A stretch of 64,000 bases of DNA from Methylobacterium bullatum (GTDB lineage Bacteria; Pseudomonadota; Alphaproteobacteria; Rhizobiales; Beijerinckiaceae): assembly GCA_902712845.1 (NCBI GenBank), contig LR743504.1, positions 2,082,001-2,146,000 of the forward strand. The letters run 5' to 3'. The translations under genes and the position numbers were made by a program. Under the pieces are notes generated by a model that worked only from the letters and a program-made list of their open reading frames with translations, did no database searches and was not told the DNA's origin. Numbering within the stretch: position 1 is the first letter of the stretch; each line of letters starts with the position of its first letter. This document shows positions 28,245 through 36,917 of this stretch, piece after piece.

Positions 28245-28922
28245 ATGGTCGAGCCGCGCCGCCACCATATCGTTCCGATCGCGGGGCTGTTCAGCGCCAC
28301 GCTGATCATGTCGTTGATTCTGGCGGGCAAGATCGTCAGCTTCGGCGGTGTCACCTTCAGTGCGGCGGTGATCGTATTTCCGTTGTCCTACGTTTTCGGT
28401 GACGTTCTGACAGAGGTCTACGGCTATGCCAGCGCGCGCCGGGTGGTATGGGCCGGGTTTGCCGCACAGGTGATCTGGATCGCCGCCTACACCCTCGCCG
28501 CGACCCTGCCGCCAGCACCGTTTTGGCCGCATCAGACAGCCTTCGAGACCATCCTCAGCTCGACGCCGCGCACTGCTTTTGCCGGCATGACGGCCTATCT
28601 CGCGGGTGAGTTCCTCAACTCGTATGTGCTCGATCGGATGAAGCTGCGCACGGAAGGGCGGCTCCTCGCCCTTCGGCTCGTGGCATCGACGGTGGTCGGG
28701 CAGGGCGTCGACACGATGATCTTCGTCCTCCTCGCCTTCGGCGGCGTGTTCGCGGCCGGAGATCTTTTCAAGATCATCCTCGGCGCCTGGATGCTAAAGG
28801 TCGCGTGGGAAATCGCCGCTCTCCCGCTGAGCCTGCCGCTGATCGCCTGGCTGAAGCGCGAGGAGGGCGAGGACCATTTCGACCGGAATACGGACTTCAA
28901 CCCGTTCCGGCTCAAGGAGTGA
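28245..28922 (+). CDS. yhhQ: Queuosine precursor transporter (YhhQ/VUT family)
   Basis: A 225-residue inner-membrane protein with six helices, of the YhhQ/COG1738 family that imports the queuosine precursors preQ0/preQ1. The signature PLSYVFGDVLTEVYGYASAR is intact, as are AYLAGEFLNSYVLDRMK and GQGVDTMIF. The start was set at ATG 28245, which has GAGGGAGC 3-4 nt upstream; the frame extends 22 codons further without homology. It is divergent from cvpA and convergent with radA. I see no preQ1 riboswitch upstream, only a CCTCCG/CGGAGG hairpin near 28156-28170. Confidence 0.9.
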   Translation: MVEPRRHHIVPIAGLFSATLIMSLILAGKIVSFGGVTFSAAVIVFPLSYVFGDVLTEVYGYASARRVVWAGFAAQVIWIAAYTLAATLPPAPFWPHQTAFETILSSTPRTAFAGMTAYLAGEFLNSYVLDRMKLRTEGRLLALRLVASTVVGQGVDTMIFVLLAFGGVFAAGDLFKIILGAWMLKVAWEIAALPLSLPLIAWLKREEGEDHFDRNTDFNPFRLKE

Positions 28923-28930
28923 GGCGACGT

Positions 28931-30367
28931 TTACTCGTCGTCCTCGTACTCGTAGCGCGCCGGGTTGCGCTCGGGCCGGCCGCGCTTGGGCGCGCCGCTG
29001 GCGATGCCAGCTACCAAGTCGGCGATGTGGCGCAGGGCTTCCGTGGGCAGGGCGCCGTCGCCGGTCTCGTTGCGGCCCTGCGGCGTGACGGCCTTGGCGA
29101 AGCCGAGCTTCAACGCTTCCTTCAGTCGCGACGGCGCCTGCGCCACGGGGCGGATCGCGCCGGAGAGACCGATCTCGCCGAAATAGACGGTCTCGCCCGG
29201 CAGGGCCGCGCCCGACAGCGACGACACCAGGGCTGCCGCCACCGCGAGGTCCGCCGCCGGTTCGGTGATGCGCAGGCCGCCGGCGACGTTGAGATAGACG
29301 TCGTGGGTGCCGAGCCGGATGCCGCCATGGGCCTCCAGCACCGCGAGCACCATGGACAGGCGGTTGGGATCCCATCCCACCACGGCGCGGCGGGGCGTGC
29401 CGAGGGAGGAGGGCGCCACCAGGGCCTGGATCTCCACCAGCAGGGGCCGCGTGCCCTCCATGCCGGCGAAGACCGCCGTGCCAGGCGCCGCGTGGTCGCG
29501 TCCCGCGAGGAAGAGCGCCGACGGGTTGGGCACCTCCGCGAGACCGCGATCGGTCATCTCGAAGACGCCGATCTCGTCGGTGGGGCCGAAGCGGTTCTTT
29601 ACCGCGCGCAGGATACGGAAGTGATGACCCTGGTCGCCTTCGAACGAGGCCACGGCATCGACCATGTGCTCCACCACGCGGGGGCCTGCGATCTGACCGT
29701 CCTTCGTCACGTGGCCGACGAGGATCACCGCCGTGCCGGTGGTCTTGGCGAAGCGGATCAGCGATTGGGCGGAGGACCGGACCTGGGTCACCGTGCCGGG
29801 GGCCGATTCCACCGTCTCCGTCCACATGGTCTGGATCGAATCGATGATGGCGAGCGCGGGCGGGCGCCCCTGGCTGAGGGTCTCGACGATGTCCTCGACA
29901 TTGGTCTCGGCGGCGAGGTCCACCGCCGCGCTCGACAGGCCGAGACGCTCGGCCCGCAGGCGCACCTGCGCCACCGCCTCCTCGCCGGAAATGTAGACGA
30001 CGCGCTCCCCCGTCCGCGCCATGGCGGCGGTGGCCTGCATCAGCAGGGTCGACTTGCCGATTCCGGGATCACCGCCGAGGAGGATCACCGAGCCGCGCAC
30101 GAAGCCGCCGCCGGTCACGCGGTCGAGTTCGCCGATGCCGGAGGGAATGCGCGGCGCCTCCAGCGCCTCGCCGGTGAGGCCTTCCAGGGGAAACACCCGC
30201 CCCCGCGCCCGGCTCGGCCGCGTCTTGACCGGACCGGCCTGCGGGCCGCTCGCGCCCGTCTCCTCGACGATCGTGTTCCAGCCGTTGCAGGCCTCGCAGC
30301 GCCCGCGCCAGCGATTGTAGACGGCCCCGCAGGATTGGCAGACGAAGGTCTGGTGGATCTTGGCCAT
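28931..30367 (-). CDS. radA: DNA repair protein RadA (Sms)
   Basis: A 478-residue recombination ATPase involved in branch migration. It has an N-terminal C4 zinc finger (CQSCG and CEACNG), a RecA-like ATPase with Walker A GGDPGIGKST, the RadA-specific KNRFG motif (VKNRFGPTDEIG) and a C-terminal Lon-like domain. ATG 30367 was selected because the zinc finger begins 9 residues later and no homology lies upstream. The gene belongs to the alr-radA-cvpA-purF order conserved in the Rhizobiales, here interrupted by yhhQ. Confidence 0.96.
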   Translation of the reverse strand: MAKIHQTFVCQSCGAVYNRWRGRCEACNGWNTIVEETGASGPQAGPVKTRPSRARGRVFPLEGLTGEALEAPRIPSGIGELDRVTGGGFVRGSVILLGGDPGIGKSTLLMQATAAMARTGERVVYISGEEAVAQVRLRAERLGLSSAAVDLAAETNVEDIVETLSQGRPPALAIIDSIQTMWTETVESAPGTVTQVRSSAQSLIRFAKTTGTAVILVGHVTKDGQIAGPRVVEHMVDAVASFEGDQGHHFRILRAVKNRFGPTDEIGVFEMTDRGLAEVPNPSALFLAGRDHAAPGTAVFAGMEGTRPLLVEIQALVAPSSLGTPRRAVVGWDPNRLSMVLAVLEAHGGIRLGTHDVYLNVAGGLRITEPAADLAVAAALVSSLSGAALPGETVYFGEIGLSGAIRPVAQAPSRLKEALKLGFAKAVTPQGRNETGDGALPTEALRHIADLVAGIASGAPKRGRPERNPARYEYEDDE

Positions 30368-30434
30368 GATCGCCTTTTGAGTGGATCGCCGCTCGAAGAG
30401 ATTGAGCACCGTTATCCGCCGATCCAACACACGA

Positions 30435-30548
30435 CCTCATCCTGAGGTGCCGGAGCGGAGCGCAGGCCTCGAAGGAGGCGTCCAGCTCACTCTCAGGGAT
30501 CTGGAGGTCTCCTTCGAGGCCCGCTGACGCGGGCACCTCAGGATGAGG
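30435..30548. repeat. Type-1 palindromic repeat, copy C
   Basis: Outer arms CCTCATCCTGAGGTGCC and GGCACCTCAGGATGAGG are as in copy B. The inner stem is degraded on one side (GGAGGCGTCCAG against CTGGAGGTCTCC). Located between alr and radA. Confidence 0.9.
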
Positions 30549-30560
30549 ATCGCGGTTGGA

Positions 30561-31670
30561 TCAATCTGTTGGTCCTACATAACGGCGAACATAACGGGAA
30601 CCAAGACCGGTCAGGATTTCGTAGCCAATGGTGCCGGCGGCGTGGCCGACACTGTCCACATCGAGGGAATCGCCGATGAGGATAGCCGGTTCGCCACGAC
30701 GGGCGGCAGGCGCGTCGGTGACATCGAGGATGATGAGGTCCATGGAGATCAGGCCGACGATGGGGCAGGGCACCCCGCCGACGAGGGCATGGCCGCGCCC
30801 GCTCGCCGAGCGCGGATAGCCGTCGGCGTAGCCGAGCGACAGGGTGGCGAGCCGTCGCGGACCGGGGGCGGTCCAGCGGGAATTGTAGCCCGCGCCGTCT
30901 CCGGCCGCGACGTTTCGGACTTGGGCGATCGACGCTTCGAGACGGATGACCGGCCGCATCGGGTTCGGACGCCACGGGGTCGGGTTGCCGCCGAAGAGGG
31001 CGTAGCCCGGACGGAGCAGGTCGTTGGCGACGCCCTCGCCGAGATAGCAGCCGGAGGAATTGGCGAGCGAACCTGGAATGCCGGGATAGGCCCGCAGGAC
31101 GTCCCCGAACGCCTCGCATTGGCGCCGGTTGATCGCCTCGTCCGGCCGTTCGGCGCTGACGAGATGGCTCATCAGCAGGTCGATCCCGGCCGCTGGGACG
31201 ATCGGGTCGCCGGCGAGCGCCAGGGCTTCGGGGACGGTCAGGCCGAGGCGGTTCATGCCCGTATCGACGTGAAGGGCCGCCGGAAGCGGCCGGCCCATCT
31301 CCGCCCCCAGTGCCGCCCATTCGTCGAGTTCCTCGCGCGATCCGAGGACCGGGCGCAGGGCGTGCGCGGCGAGGATGGGGCCGCTGCCGGGAGCCAGGCC
31401 GTTCAAGACATAGATCACCGCTTCCGGCAGGAGCGACCGCGCGATGACCGCCTCGCTCGCATGAGCGACGAAGAACGTCCGGCAGCCGGCCCGCCACAGG
31501 ACCGGGGCGACCTCGGCCAGACCGCAGCCATAGGCGTCGGCCTTCACCACGGCGGCGCAGGGGATGTGCGGGGCCTGCGCGCCGAGCCGGCGCCAGTTCT
31601 CGGCGATGGCCGCGAGGTCGATGGTGAGGCGGGCGCCATGGATGGCGGCCTCCGGATGAGCGATCGACAT
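30561..31670 (-). CDS. alr: Alanine racemase
   Basis: A 369-residue PLP enzyme supplying D-alanine for peptidoglycan. The PLP lysine lies in VVKADAYGCG (about K43). The substrate tyrosine region GYNSRWTAPG and the C-terminal domain segment VGLISMDLIILDVT (family MDxxxxDVT) are present. ATG 31670 was preferred; a further in-frame start at 31727 would add 19 residues not typical of the family. Usual length is about 360-380. Sits in the dnaB-alr-radA order. Confidence 0.95.
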   Translation of the reverse strand: MSIAHPEAAIHGARLTIDLAAIAENWRRLGAQAPHIPCAAVVKADAYGCGLAEVAPVLWRAGCRTFFVAHASEAVIARSLLPEAVIYVLNGLAPGSGPILAAHALRPVLGSREELDEWAALGAEMGRPLPAALHVDTGMNRLGLTVPEALALAGDPIVPAAGIDLLMSHLVSAERPDEAINRRQCEAFGDVLRAYPGIPGSLANSSGCYLGEGVANDLLRPGYALFGGNPTPWRPNPMRPVIRLEASIAQVRNVAAGDGAGYNSRWTAPGPRRLATLSLGYADGYPRSASGRGHALVGGVPCPIVGLISMDLIILDVTDAPAARRGEPAILIGDSLDVDSVGHAAGTIGYEILTGLGSRYVRRYVGPTD

Positions 31671-31981
31671 GGCGGGATCTCGTTCAAGCGCGGTGATGGG
31701 CCAGTCTCCGCTGCCTGCAAATCTCATGTGAGGAGTGCGAGTCTACCGTCTCTCGCAGGGTGAGCCATAGAGACGACGCTCCTTGTAGCGCCCCTCCCAC
31801 CCCCTTGCGGGGCTCACGGATTCTCATTCGTTCTTTCAAGCAGGCCGCGTCCCTCTTCCTTACGGGGAGAGGTTAGGAGTGGGGGGGCCTCGATCGGCTG
31901 AGGCTTGCGGAACCACCCCCACCTCCAACTCCTCCCCACAAGGGGGAGGAGGGCCACCCTCACTCGGCGGGGATGGTCCGA
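31671..31981. other. Intergenic region with type-2 repeat
   Basis: A 311-bp gap between dnaB and alr. It contains a type-2 palindromic repeat (31851-31952), preceded at about 31797-31811 by a short element of similar CCCCTTGCGGGG composition. No gene is visible. Confidence 0.6.
31851..31952. repeat. Type-2 palindromic repeat, copy 1
   Basis: The left arm (CTTCCTTACGGGGAGAGG and a GGAGTGGGGG tract) pairs imperfectly with the right arm (CCACCCCCACCTCCAACTCC, then TCCCCACAAGGGGGAGG). The right arm is nearly identical to that of the copy at 35675. Confidence 0.75.
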
Positions 31982-33469
31982 TCACATGCGCTCCGGCATC
32001 CGGTCTTCGCTGGCCAGATCCGAGAACCGCGTGATGTTGGCGTCGAACTGCAGCTCCACCGTGCCGGTGGGGCCGTGGCGCTGCTTGCCGAGGATGACTT
32101 CCGCCTTGCCGTGGACGCGGTTCATCTCCGCCTCCCAGGCGAAGAACTCCTCGGTGCCCTCGCGCGGCTTCTTGTTGTTGACGTAGTATTCCTCGCGGAA
32201 CACGAACATCACCACGTCGGCGTCCTGCTCGATGGAGCCCGATTCACGAAGGTCGGAGAGCTGCGGGCGCTTGTCGTCGCGGTTCTCGACCTGACGCGAG
32301 AGCTGCGACAGGCCTATGATCGGCACCGCGAGTTCCTTGGCCAGCGCCTTCATGCCGGTGGTGATCTCGGTCATCTCCTGCACGCGGTTGTCGCTGCGCT
32401 TGCCCGAGCCGGAGAGCAACTGCAGGTAGTCGATGATGAGGAGATCGAGGCCCTTCTGGCGCTTGAGGCGCCGGGCGCGGGCGGCGAGCTGCGCGATGGA
32501 GATGCCGCCGGTCTGGTCGATGTAGAACGGGATCGTCTGCATGTCCCGGGCGGCGTCGGTGATCTTGTAGAAGTCCTCCGGCCGGATGTCGCCGCGGCGG
32601 ATCTTGTAGGACGGCACGCCGGATTGCTCGGCGATGATACGGGTCGCCAGCTGCTCGGCCGACATTTCTAGGGAGAAGAACCCGACGATGCCGCCGTTCT
32701 TGGTCTCGATCCGCCCGTCGGGCTGCTTCTCGCCCCGGTAAGCTTTGGCGACGTTGAAGGCGATGTTGGTCACCAGCGAGGTCTTGCCCATGGCGGGGCG
32801 GCCCGCGAGGATGATCAAGTCGGAGGATTGCAATCCGCCCATCTTGGCGTCGAGATCCGACAGGCCGGTGGCGATGCCAGAGAGCTTACCGTCGCGCTGG
32901 TAGGCCTTGGCGGCCATGTCCACGGCGGCAGTCAGCGCGTCGGAAAATTTCTGGAAGCCGCCATCGTACTTGCCCGATTCGGCGAGCTCGTAGAGCCGTC
33001 GCTCCGTGCCTTCGATCTGGTCGCGGGGTGAGGATTCCACCGGCGCCTCATAGGCGCCGTTGACCAGATCCTCGCCGATGGTGATCAGCCGGCGGCGGAT
33101 GGCGAGATCGTAGATCGTGCGGCCGTAATCACCCGCGTTGATGACGGTGGTGGCCTCGGCCGCGAGGCGGGCGAGATACTGCATCACGGTCTGGCCGCCG
33201 AGATCGGCGTCGCCGAGATAGGTCTTGAGCGTGATCGGGGTCGCGAGCTTGCCGACCTTGATCAGCGAGGCGGCGACCTCGAAAATCTTGCGGTGGACAT
33301 CCTCCATGAAATGCTCAGGGAGAAGGAAGTCCGAGATCCGGTAGTAAGCGTCGTTGTTCACGAGGATCGCGCCGAGCAGCGCCTGCTCCGCATCGATGTT
33401 GTGGGGCGCGACGCGGAACTCCTGCGTGACGCTCTGGAGGTTCGCCGTCAGGGCGTTGGGCAGGGCCAT
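31982..33469 (-). CDS. dnaB: Replicative DNA helicase DnaB
   Basis: A 495-residue hexameric replicative helicase. The N-terminal domain (VAPHNIDAEQALLGAIL at about 19-35) is the primase/loader-interacting part. The RecA-like domain has the Walker A GRPAMGKTS, the Walker B LLIIDYLQL and the arginine-finger region. ATG 33469 was chosen; the frame extends 17 codons further without homology. It lies downstream of rplI, as in many alphaproteobacteria. Confidence 0.97.
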   Translation of the reverse strand: MALPNALTANLQSVTQEFRVAPHNIDAEQALLGAILVNNDAYYRISDFLLPEHFMEDVHRKIFEVAASLIKVGKLATPITLKTYLGDADLGGQTVMQYLARLAAEATTVINAGDYGRTIYDLAIRRRLITIGEDLVNGAYEAPVESSPRDQIEGTERRLYELAESGKYDGGFQKFSDALTAAVDMAAKAYQRDGKLSGIATGLSDLDAKMGGLQSSDLIILAGRPAMGKTSLVTNIAFNVAKAYRGEKQPDGRIETKNGGIVGFFSLEMSAEQLATRIIAEQSGVPSYKIRRGDIRPEDFYKITDAARDMQTIPFYIDQTGGISIAQLAARARRLKRQKGLDLLIIDYLQLLSGSGKRSDNRVQEMTEITTGMKALAKELAVPIIGLSQLSRQVENRDDKRPQLSDLRESGSIEQDADVVMFVFREEYYVNNKKPREGTEEFFAWEAEMNRVHGKAEVILGKQRHGPTGTVELQFDANITRFSDLASEDRMPERM

Positions 33470-33609
33470 GGGCTGACTCGAGGCTCCGACTTCTTCGACA
33501 CCGTGCGGCGATTCCCTCACCGCACCATTCCGCTACCGCACGACCATGGCCCGGACATGGTTAGCCGAACCTTAGCCGATTCCCGCGATCCGTCTTCCGT
33601 GCCACCCTC

Positions 33610-33729
33610 TCACCTCATCCTGAGGTGCCCGCTTCAGCGGGCCTCGAAGGAGGGCTCCAGAACCCACCGCGCGAACTGGAGGCCTCCTTCGAGGCCTTCG
33701 CTGCGCTCCGGCGCCTCAGGATGAGGTGA
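33610..33729. repeat. Type-1 palindromic repeat, copy D
   Basis: Outer arms TCACCTCATCCTGAGG and CCTCAGGATGAGGTGA. A left hairpin GCCCGCTTCAGCGGGC lies at 33627-33642. The inner pair is CTCGAAGGAGGGCTCCAG against CTGGAGGCCTCCTTCGAG. The asymmetric tips are swapped relative to copies B and C, so this copy is inverted. Confidence 0.92.
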
Positions 33730-33761
33730 TCGGACGGGACGGAGTGCGTGTGACCGAACAC

Positions 33762-33797
33762 GAAAAACGCCTGCCACCCCTTTGGGAATGACAGGCG
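33762..33797 (-). terminator. Rho-independent terminator after rplI
   Basis: The minus strand reads CGCCTGTCA, a 12-nt loop, then TGGCAGGCG followed by TTTTTCG. The 9-bp stem has one T-G wobble. It would end the rpsF-rpsR-DUF2232-rplI operon and separate it from dnaB. Confidence 0.75.
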
Positions 33798-33873
33798 CCA
33801 TGCTGGAACAAATCGGGAACCAGTCAACCCCTTCGGGCGATGATCCCCGTTCTCCACCGGTCGTGGATGCAGC

Positions 33874-34437
33874 TTACTCGCGGTCGTCGCCGGCCTCGGC
33901 GAGAGCGGCGCCGACTTCGAGGCCGAGGTCGTCGAGGTTGAACGCCTCACGCTCGGTGGTCGATTCGCCGCGGGCCTGACGCTCGGCCTCTTCCGGCGAG
34001 CGGGCGACGTTGACGGTGACGGTCACCTCGACCTCGGGGTGCAGCACCACCGGCACATTGTGCAGGCCGAGCGTCTTGATCGGCTGGTTGAGGGCGAACT
34101 GATCGCGGCCGACGGTGAAGCCCTCGGCGGTGACGACTTCGGCGAGATCGCGGGTGGAGACCGAACCGTAGAGCACGCCGGTCTCGCCCGACTGGCGGAT
34201 CAGCACGAAGCTCTTGCCCTCGAGGGTCTCGGCAACGGACTGAGCCTCGGTCTTGCGCTCTAGGTTGCGGGCTTCGAGCTGCGCGCGCTGGGTCTCGAAG
34301 TGCTTCTTGTTGCCGGCGGTGGCGCGCAGGGCCTTGCCGCGGGCGAGGAGGAAGTTGCGGGCGTAGCCCGGCTTCACGTTCACGGTCTCGCCCATCTGGC
34401 CGAGCTTGGCGACGCGCTCGAGGAGGATGACTTCCAT
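33874..34437 (-). CDS. rplI: 50S ribosomal protein L9
   Basis: Ribosomal protein L9, 187 residues. The rRNA-binding N-terminal domain has [19 protein letters not shown] and the signature [20 protein letters not shown] central helix and C-terminal domain follow. An acidic tail beyond residue 150 makes it longer than the 149-residue E. coli protein, as is common in alphaproteobacteria. ATG 34437. Last gene of the rpsF-rpsR-DUF2232-rplI cluster. Confidence 0.97.
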   Translation of the reverse strand: MEVILLERVAKLGQMGETVNVKPGYARNFLLARGKALRATAGNKKHFETQRAQLEARNLERKTEAQSVAETLEGKSFVLIRQSGETGVLYGSVSTRDLAEVVTAEGFTVGRDQFALNQPIKTLGLHNVPVVLHPEVEVTVTVNVARSPEEAERQARGESTTEREAFNLDDLGLEVGAALAEAGDDRE

Positions 34438-34507
34438 GATTTTGGTCCTTGTCGGATTGGGGTTGGGTGGGGAGAGAGTCCCGGCCGCGCGATGCGGAAG
34501 ACGGGGC

Positions 34508-35572
34508 TCAGGTTCGTCCGGCGTCCTCCTTGGGACGGCGCCGGTTGAAGGCGGTGTCGGCGAGGCCGAACAGCGTCAGGGCGAAAAGCGCGACGCCCTG
34601 TGTGAAGAACAGGATCAGATAGAGCCCGAACAGGAGGGCCATGCGTCCGGGCCGGCCGCGGCTGCGGTCGTGGAAGGCGGCGAGGCCCTGCATGGCGAAG
34701 GCGGCGGTCAGCGCACCGATGAGGCAGATGCCGAGGACGCCTGGATAGCCAGGCACCAGGGCCAGCACGAAGGCCGCTCCCAGGATGCCGAGGACGGAAC
34801 GGGGCATCGCCGTGGAGGGAATGTCTGGCCAGGGCCGGGGCAGGCGGCCGGAAATACGCACGATCCGGCCTGCTGCCCAGAGATAGAAAGTCAGCAGGAC
34901 GGCAAGGCCCTGTGTCGCCAGTCCGGGGGCGATCGTCGCCAGGGCATCGGCCACAGCGTTCTGCTGATCGGTGCCGGGTTCGGCGGAAGGCGCTATTTTC
35001 GCATCCGAATCCGCCTGGGTCGCGGGTGTTTCGGCGGCCGGGGGATTCTCGGCGGGCGAGGAATTCTCCGCCGTCGAAGGGGTTCCCGCAGGAGCAGCGG
35101 CGGGGGGCGTCGTGCGGGGCTTACCCTGCATCGTCACCAGCGTGCGGGTCATGCCACGCAACTGGGTCTGGAAGGTCTCGAAGTTCGGCGAGGCAATAAC
35201 CGCGATGGCGACGAAGGCGAGGCCGGCCGTGCATGCGGTCCAGGCGAGGAGTCGCCCGGTCGGGTACCATTCCATGGTGCCGTCGGCGTTCGGGCGGCCG
35301 AGGAGGGCGAGATAAGCGAGCCACCAGGCCGGCAGCGCCAGATAGGCGAGGAAGCCGAGCCCGAGGAAGGGCTGAAGGAAGGCGAGGGCGACGGCGCCCG
35401 TGATCGCGGCGACGAGGGCGGCCTTATGGCTCCAGCCGAGGCCCACGATCAGGATCGGGAGCGGGGCGAGCAGGTAGAGCACGATGGACAGCAGCGTGCC
35501 CTTCAGCAGGACGCCGAAGAGAAGTGCGGAGACGAGCCCCGCTCCTATGCCGATTCCGAGAAACTGTTTCAT
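34508..35572 (-). CDS. DUF2232 multi-pass membrane protein
   Basis: A 354-residue inner-membrane protein with about eight hydrophobic helices. It is interrupted near the middle (about 145-195) by a low-complexity Pro/Ala/Glu loop ([17 protein letters not shown]). It matches the DUF2232 membrane proteins found between rpsR and rplI in alphaproteobacteria. The role is unknown, but its position inside a ribosomal protein operon is widely conserved. Start ATG 35572. Confidence 0.87.
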   Translation of the reverse strand: MKQFLGIGIGAGLVSALLFGVLLKGTLLSIVLYLLAPLPILIVGLGWSHKAALVAAITGAVALAFLQPFLGLGFLAYLALPAWWLAYLALLGRPNADGTMEWYPTGRLLAWTACTAGLAFVAIAVIASPNFETFQTQLRGMTRTLVTMQGKPRTTPPAAAPAGTPSTAENSSPAENPPAAETPATQADSDAKIAPSAEPGTDQQNAVADALATIAPGLATQGLAVLLTFYLWAAGRIVRISGRLPRPWPDIPSTAMPRSVLGILGAAFVLALVPGYPGVLGICLIGALTAAFAMQGLAAFHDRSRGRPGRMALLFGLYLILFFTQGVALFALTLFGLADTAFNRRRPKEDAGRT

Positions 35573-35674
35573 CGATCCCGCTGTCCCGCTGTCCCCGAAA
35601 AGGGCAGGGTTAGAGGCGCTTCATCTCGCCCCAACGACGCCCGGCAGCGTGCGTGCCGCCGGTACGAGTGCTTT

Positions 35675-35780
35675 CCTCCCCTTGTGGGGAGGGATCGAGG
35701 TGGGGTGGCTGGGCGCCCCCGCATGCGGAGGGTCGCCCAGCCACCCCCACCTCCAACTCCTCCCCACAAGGGGGAGGGGA
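35675..35780. repeat. Type-2 palindromic repeat, copy 2
   Basis: Left arm CTCCCCTTGTGGGGAGG, then GAGGTGGGGTGGCTGGGCG; right arm CGCCCAGCCACCCCCACCTC, then TCCTCCCCACAAGGGGGAG. The two arms pair over about 40 bp around a short GC-rich loop near 35716-35733. Located between rpsR and the DUF2232 gene. Confidence 0.85.
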
Positions 35781-35800
35781 CCTCGTGGGGAGGTCGAGGC

Positions 35801-36082
35801 TTACTTGATCACGTAGGGGAGGAAGCCGAGGAAGCGGGCGCGCTTGATCGCCTGGGCGAGCTCACGCTGCTTCTTGGCCGACACCGCCGTGATGCGCGAC
35901 GGCACGATCTTGCCGCGCTCGGAGACGTAGCGCGACAGGAGCTTGACGTCCTTGTAGTCGATCTTGGGAGCGTTCGCGCCCGAGAACGGGCAGGTCTTGC
36001 GACGACGGAAGAAGGGACGACGTCCGCCGCCCGCACCACCACCAGCGGCAGGAGCCGCACCAGGTCCAGCACCGAAACCCAT
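35801..36082 (-). CDS. rpsR: 30S ribosomal protein S18
   Basis: S18, 93 residues. The core [15 protein letters not shown] and [18 protein letters not shown] are diagnostic, and the protein ends [13 protein letters not shown] Gly/Ala/Pro-rich N-terminal extension of about 20 residues precedes the core. It binds next to S6, encoded just upstream (3-nt gap). Confidence 0.97.
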   Translation of the reverse strand: MGFGAGPGAAPAAGGGAGGGRRPFFRRRKTCPFSGANAPKIDYKDVKLLSRYVSERGKIVPSRITAVSAKKQRELAQAIKRARFLGFLPYVIK

Positions 36083-36085
36083 GGC

Positions 36086-36553
36086 TTAGTTCTCCCCGCC
36101 GAAGCTGCGCTCGGGACGGTCGCCGCGATCACCGCGGTCGCCACGATCCCGGTCGCCACCGAATCCACCACCACCGAAGCCTTCGTCATCACGACGACGG
36201 CCGCGCTCGCGATCCTTGCGGTCGTCGCGGTCACGCTTCTGCATCATCGCCGACGGCTCGGACTCGAGCTCTTCGACGCGGACGGTCATGAAGCGCAGGA
36301 CGTCCTCGGAGATCTGCATCTGGCGCTCCATCTCGGCGAGAGCCGCCGGGGGGGCGTCGACGTTGAGGAGCGTGAAATGCGCCTTGCGGTTCTTCTTGAT
36401 GCGGTAGGCGAGGGACTTCACGCCCCACATCTCGATCTTCTCGACCTTGCCGCCATTGGCTTCGATGACGCCCTTGTAGGTCTCGACCATGGTCTCGACC
36501 TGCTGGGCCGTCACGTCCTGGCGCGCCAGGAAGACGTGTTCATAAAGAGGCAT
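36086..36553 (-). CDS. rpsF: 30S ribosomal protein S6
   Basis: S6, 155 residues. The N-terminal [19 protein letters not shown] and [17 protein letters not shown] are typical. The long C-terminal tail (about 115-155) is rich in Arg, Asp and Gly ([15 protein letters not shown] repeats) and is a frequent feature of alphaproteobacterial S6. ATG 36553 was chosen over 36589, which would add 12 unrelated residues. First gene of the operon. Confidence 0.97.
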   Translation of the reverse strand: MPLYEHVFLARQDVTAQQVETMVETYKGVIEANGGKVEKIEMWGVKSLAYRIKKNRKAHFTLLNVDAPPAALAEMERQMQISEDVLRFMTVRVEELESEPSAMMQKRDRDDRKDRERGRRRDDEGFGGGGFGGDRDRGDRGDRGDRPERSFGGEN

Positions 36554-36917
36554 AACGGGCCCTTCATAGCAAAAGGGGCCCGACGGCACGGATGTGCGGG
36601 TGTCGATCGTCGGGCCGGTTCAACGCGTTTCGCCCGGCGCCAAGCCCTTCGAGCCGTTTGAAGGCCCGAGCGGTTGATCGAAGGCGGAGACACGGGACGA
36701 TGGAGAGAACTCCGCATGCCGGACAAGCCGGCACCGTCCGTTCAGCCCCCAGCCGGAGCGAACACGAGCTGCGGCGCATAGACGAGTTCGTGCAGGATGG
36801 CAAGGATGGCGACACGGATGATCGCGACGATCCCGGCGACAAGGAGGACCGCGAATCGATCCGCGTGCGATGGTAGAGAAGCCGCCGGAACGCGTACGCC
36901 ACGTTGGAGGATCGCCG
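36554..36917. other. Divergent intergenic region between rpsF and xoxF
   Basis: A 364-bp region that should hold both the rpsF and xoxF promoters. No terminator, repeat or convincing gene was seen. Open frames on both strands are Arg/Asp-rich by composition. One minus-strand frame (about 36744-36900) encodes a hydrophobic stretch ([20 protein letters not shown]) but has no ATG, GTG or TTG start. Confidence 0.5.

Larger units (their letters stand above)
33470..33873. other. Intergenic region with type-1 repeat and rplI terminator
   Basis: A 404-bp gap between rplI and dnaB on the minus strand. It holds a type-1 repeat (33610-33729) and, next to rplI, a terminator (33762-33797). The rest should contain the dnaB promoter, which I cannot place with confidence. 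Confidence 0.6.

Noticed and set aside
28130..28245. A preQ1 riboswitch before yhhQ
   Set aside because: Only a simple CCTCCG/CGGAGG hairpin is present; the loop and tail conserved in preQ1 classes were not seen.
36592..36876. A 94-residue plus-strand frame upstream of xoxF
   Set aside because: Arg/Asp-rich sequence with no signal, no homology and no ribosome site. It lies where promoters are expected.
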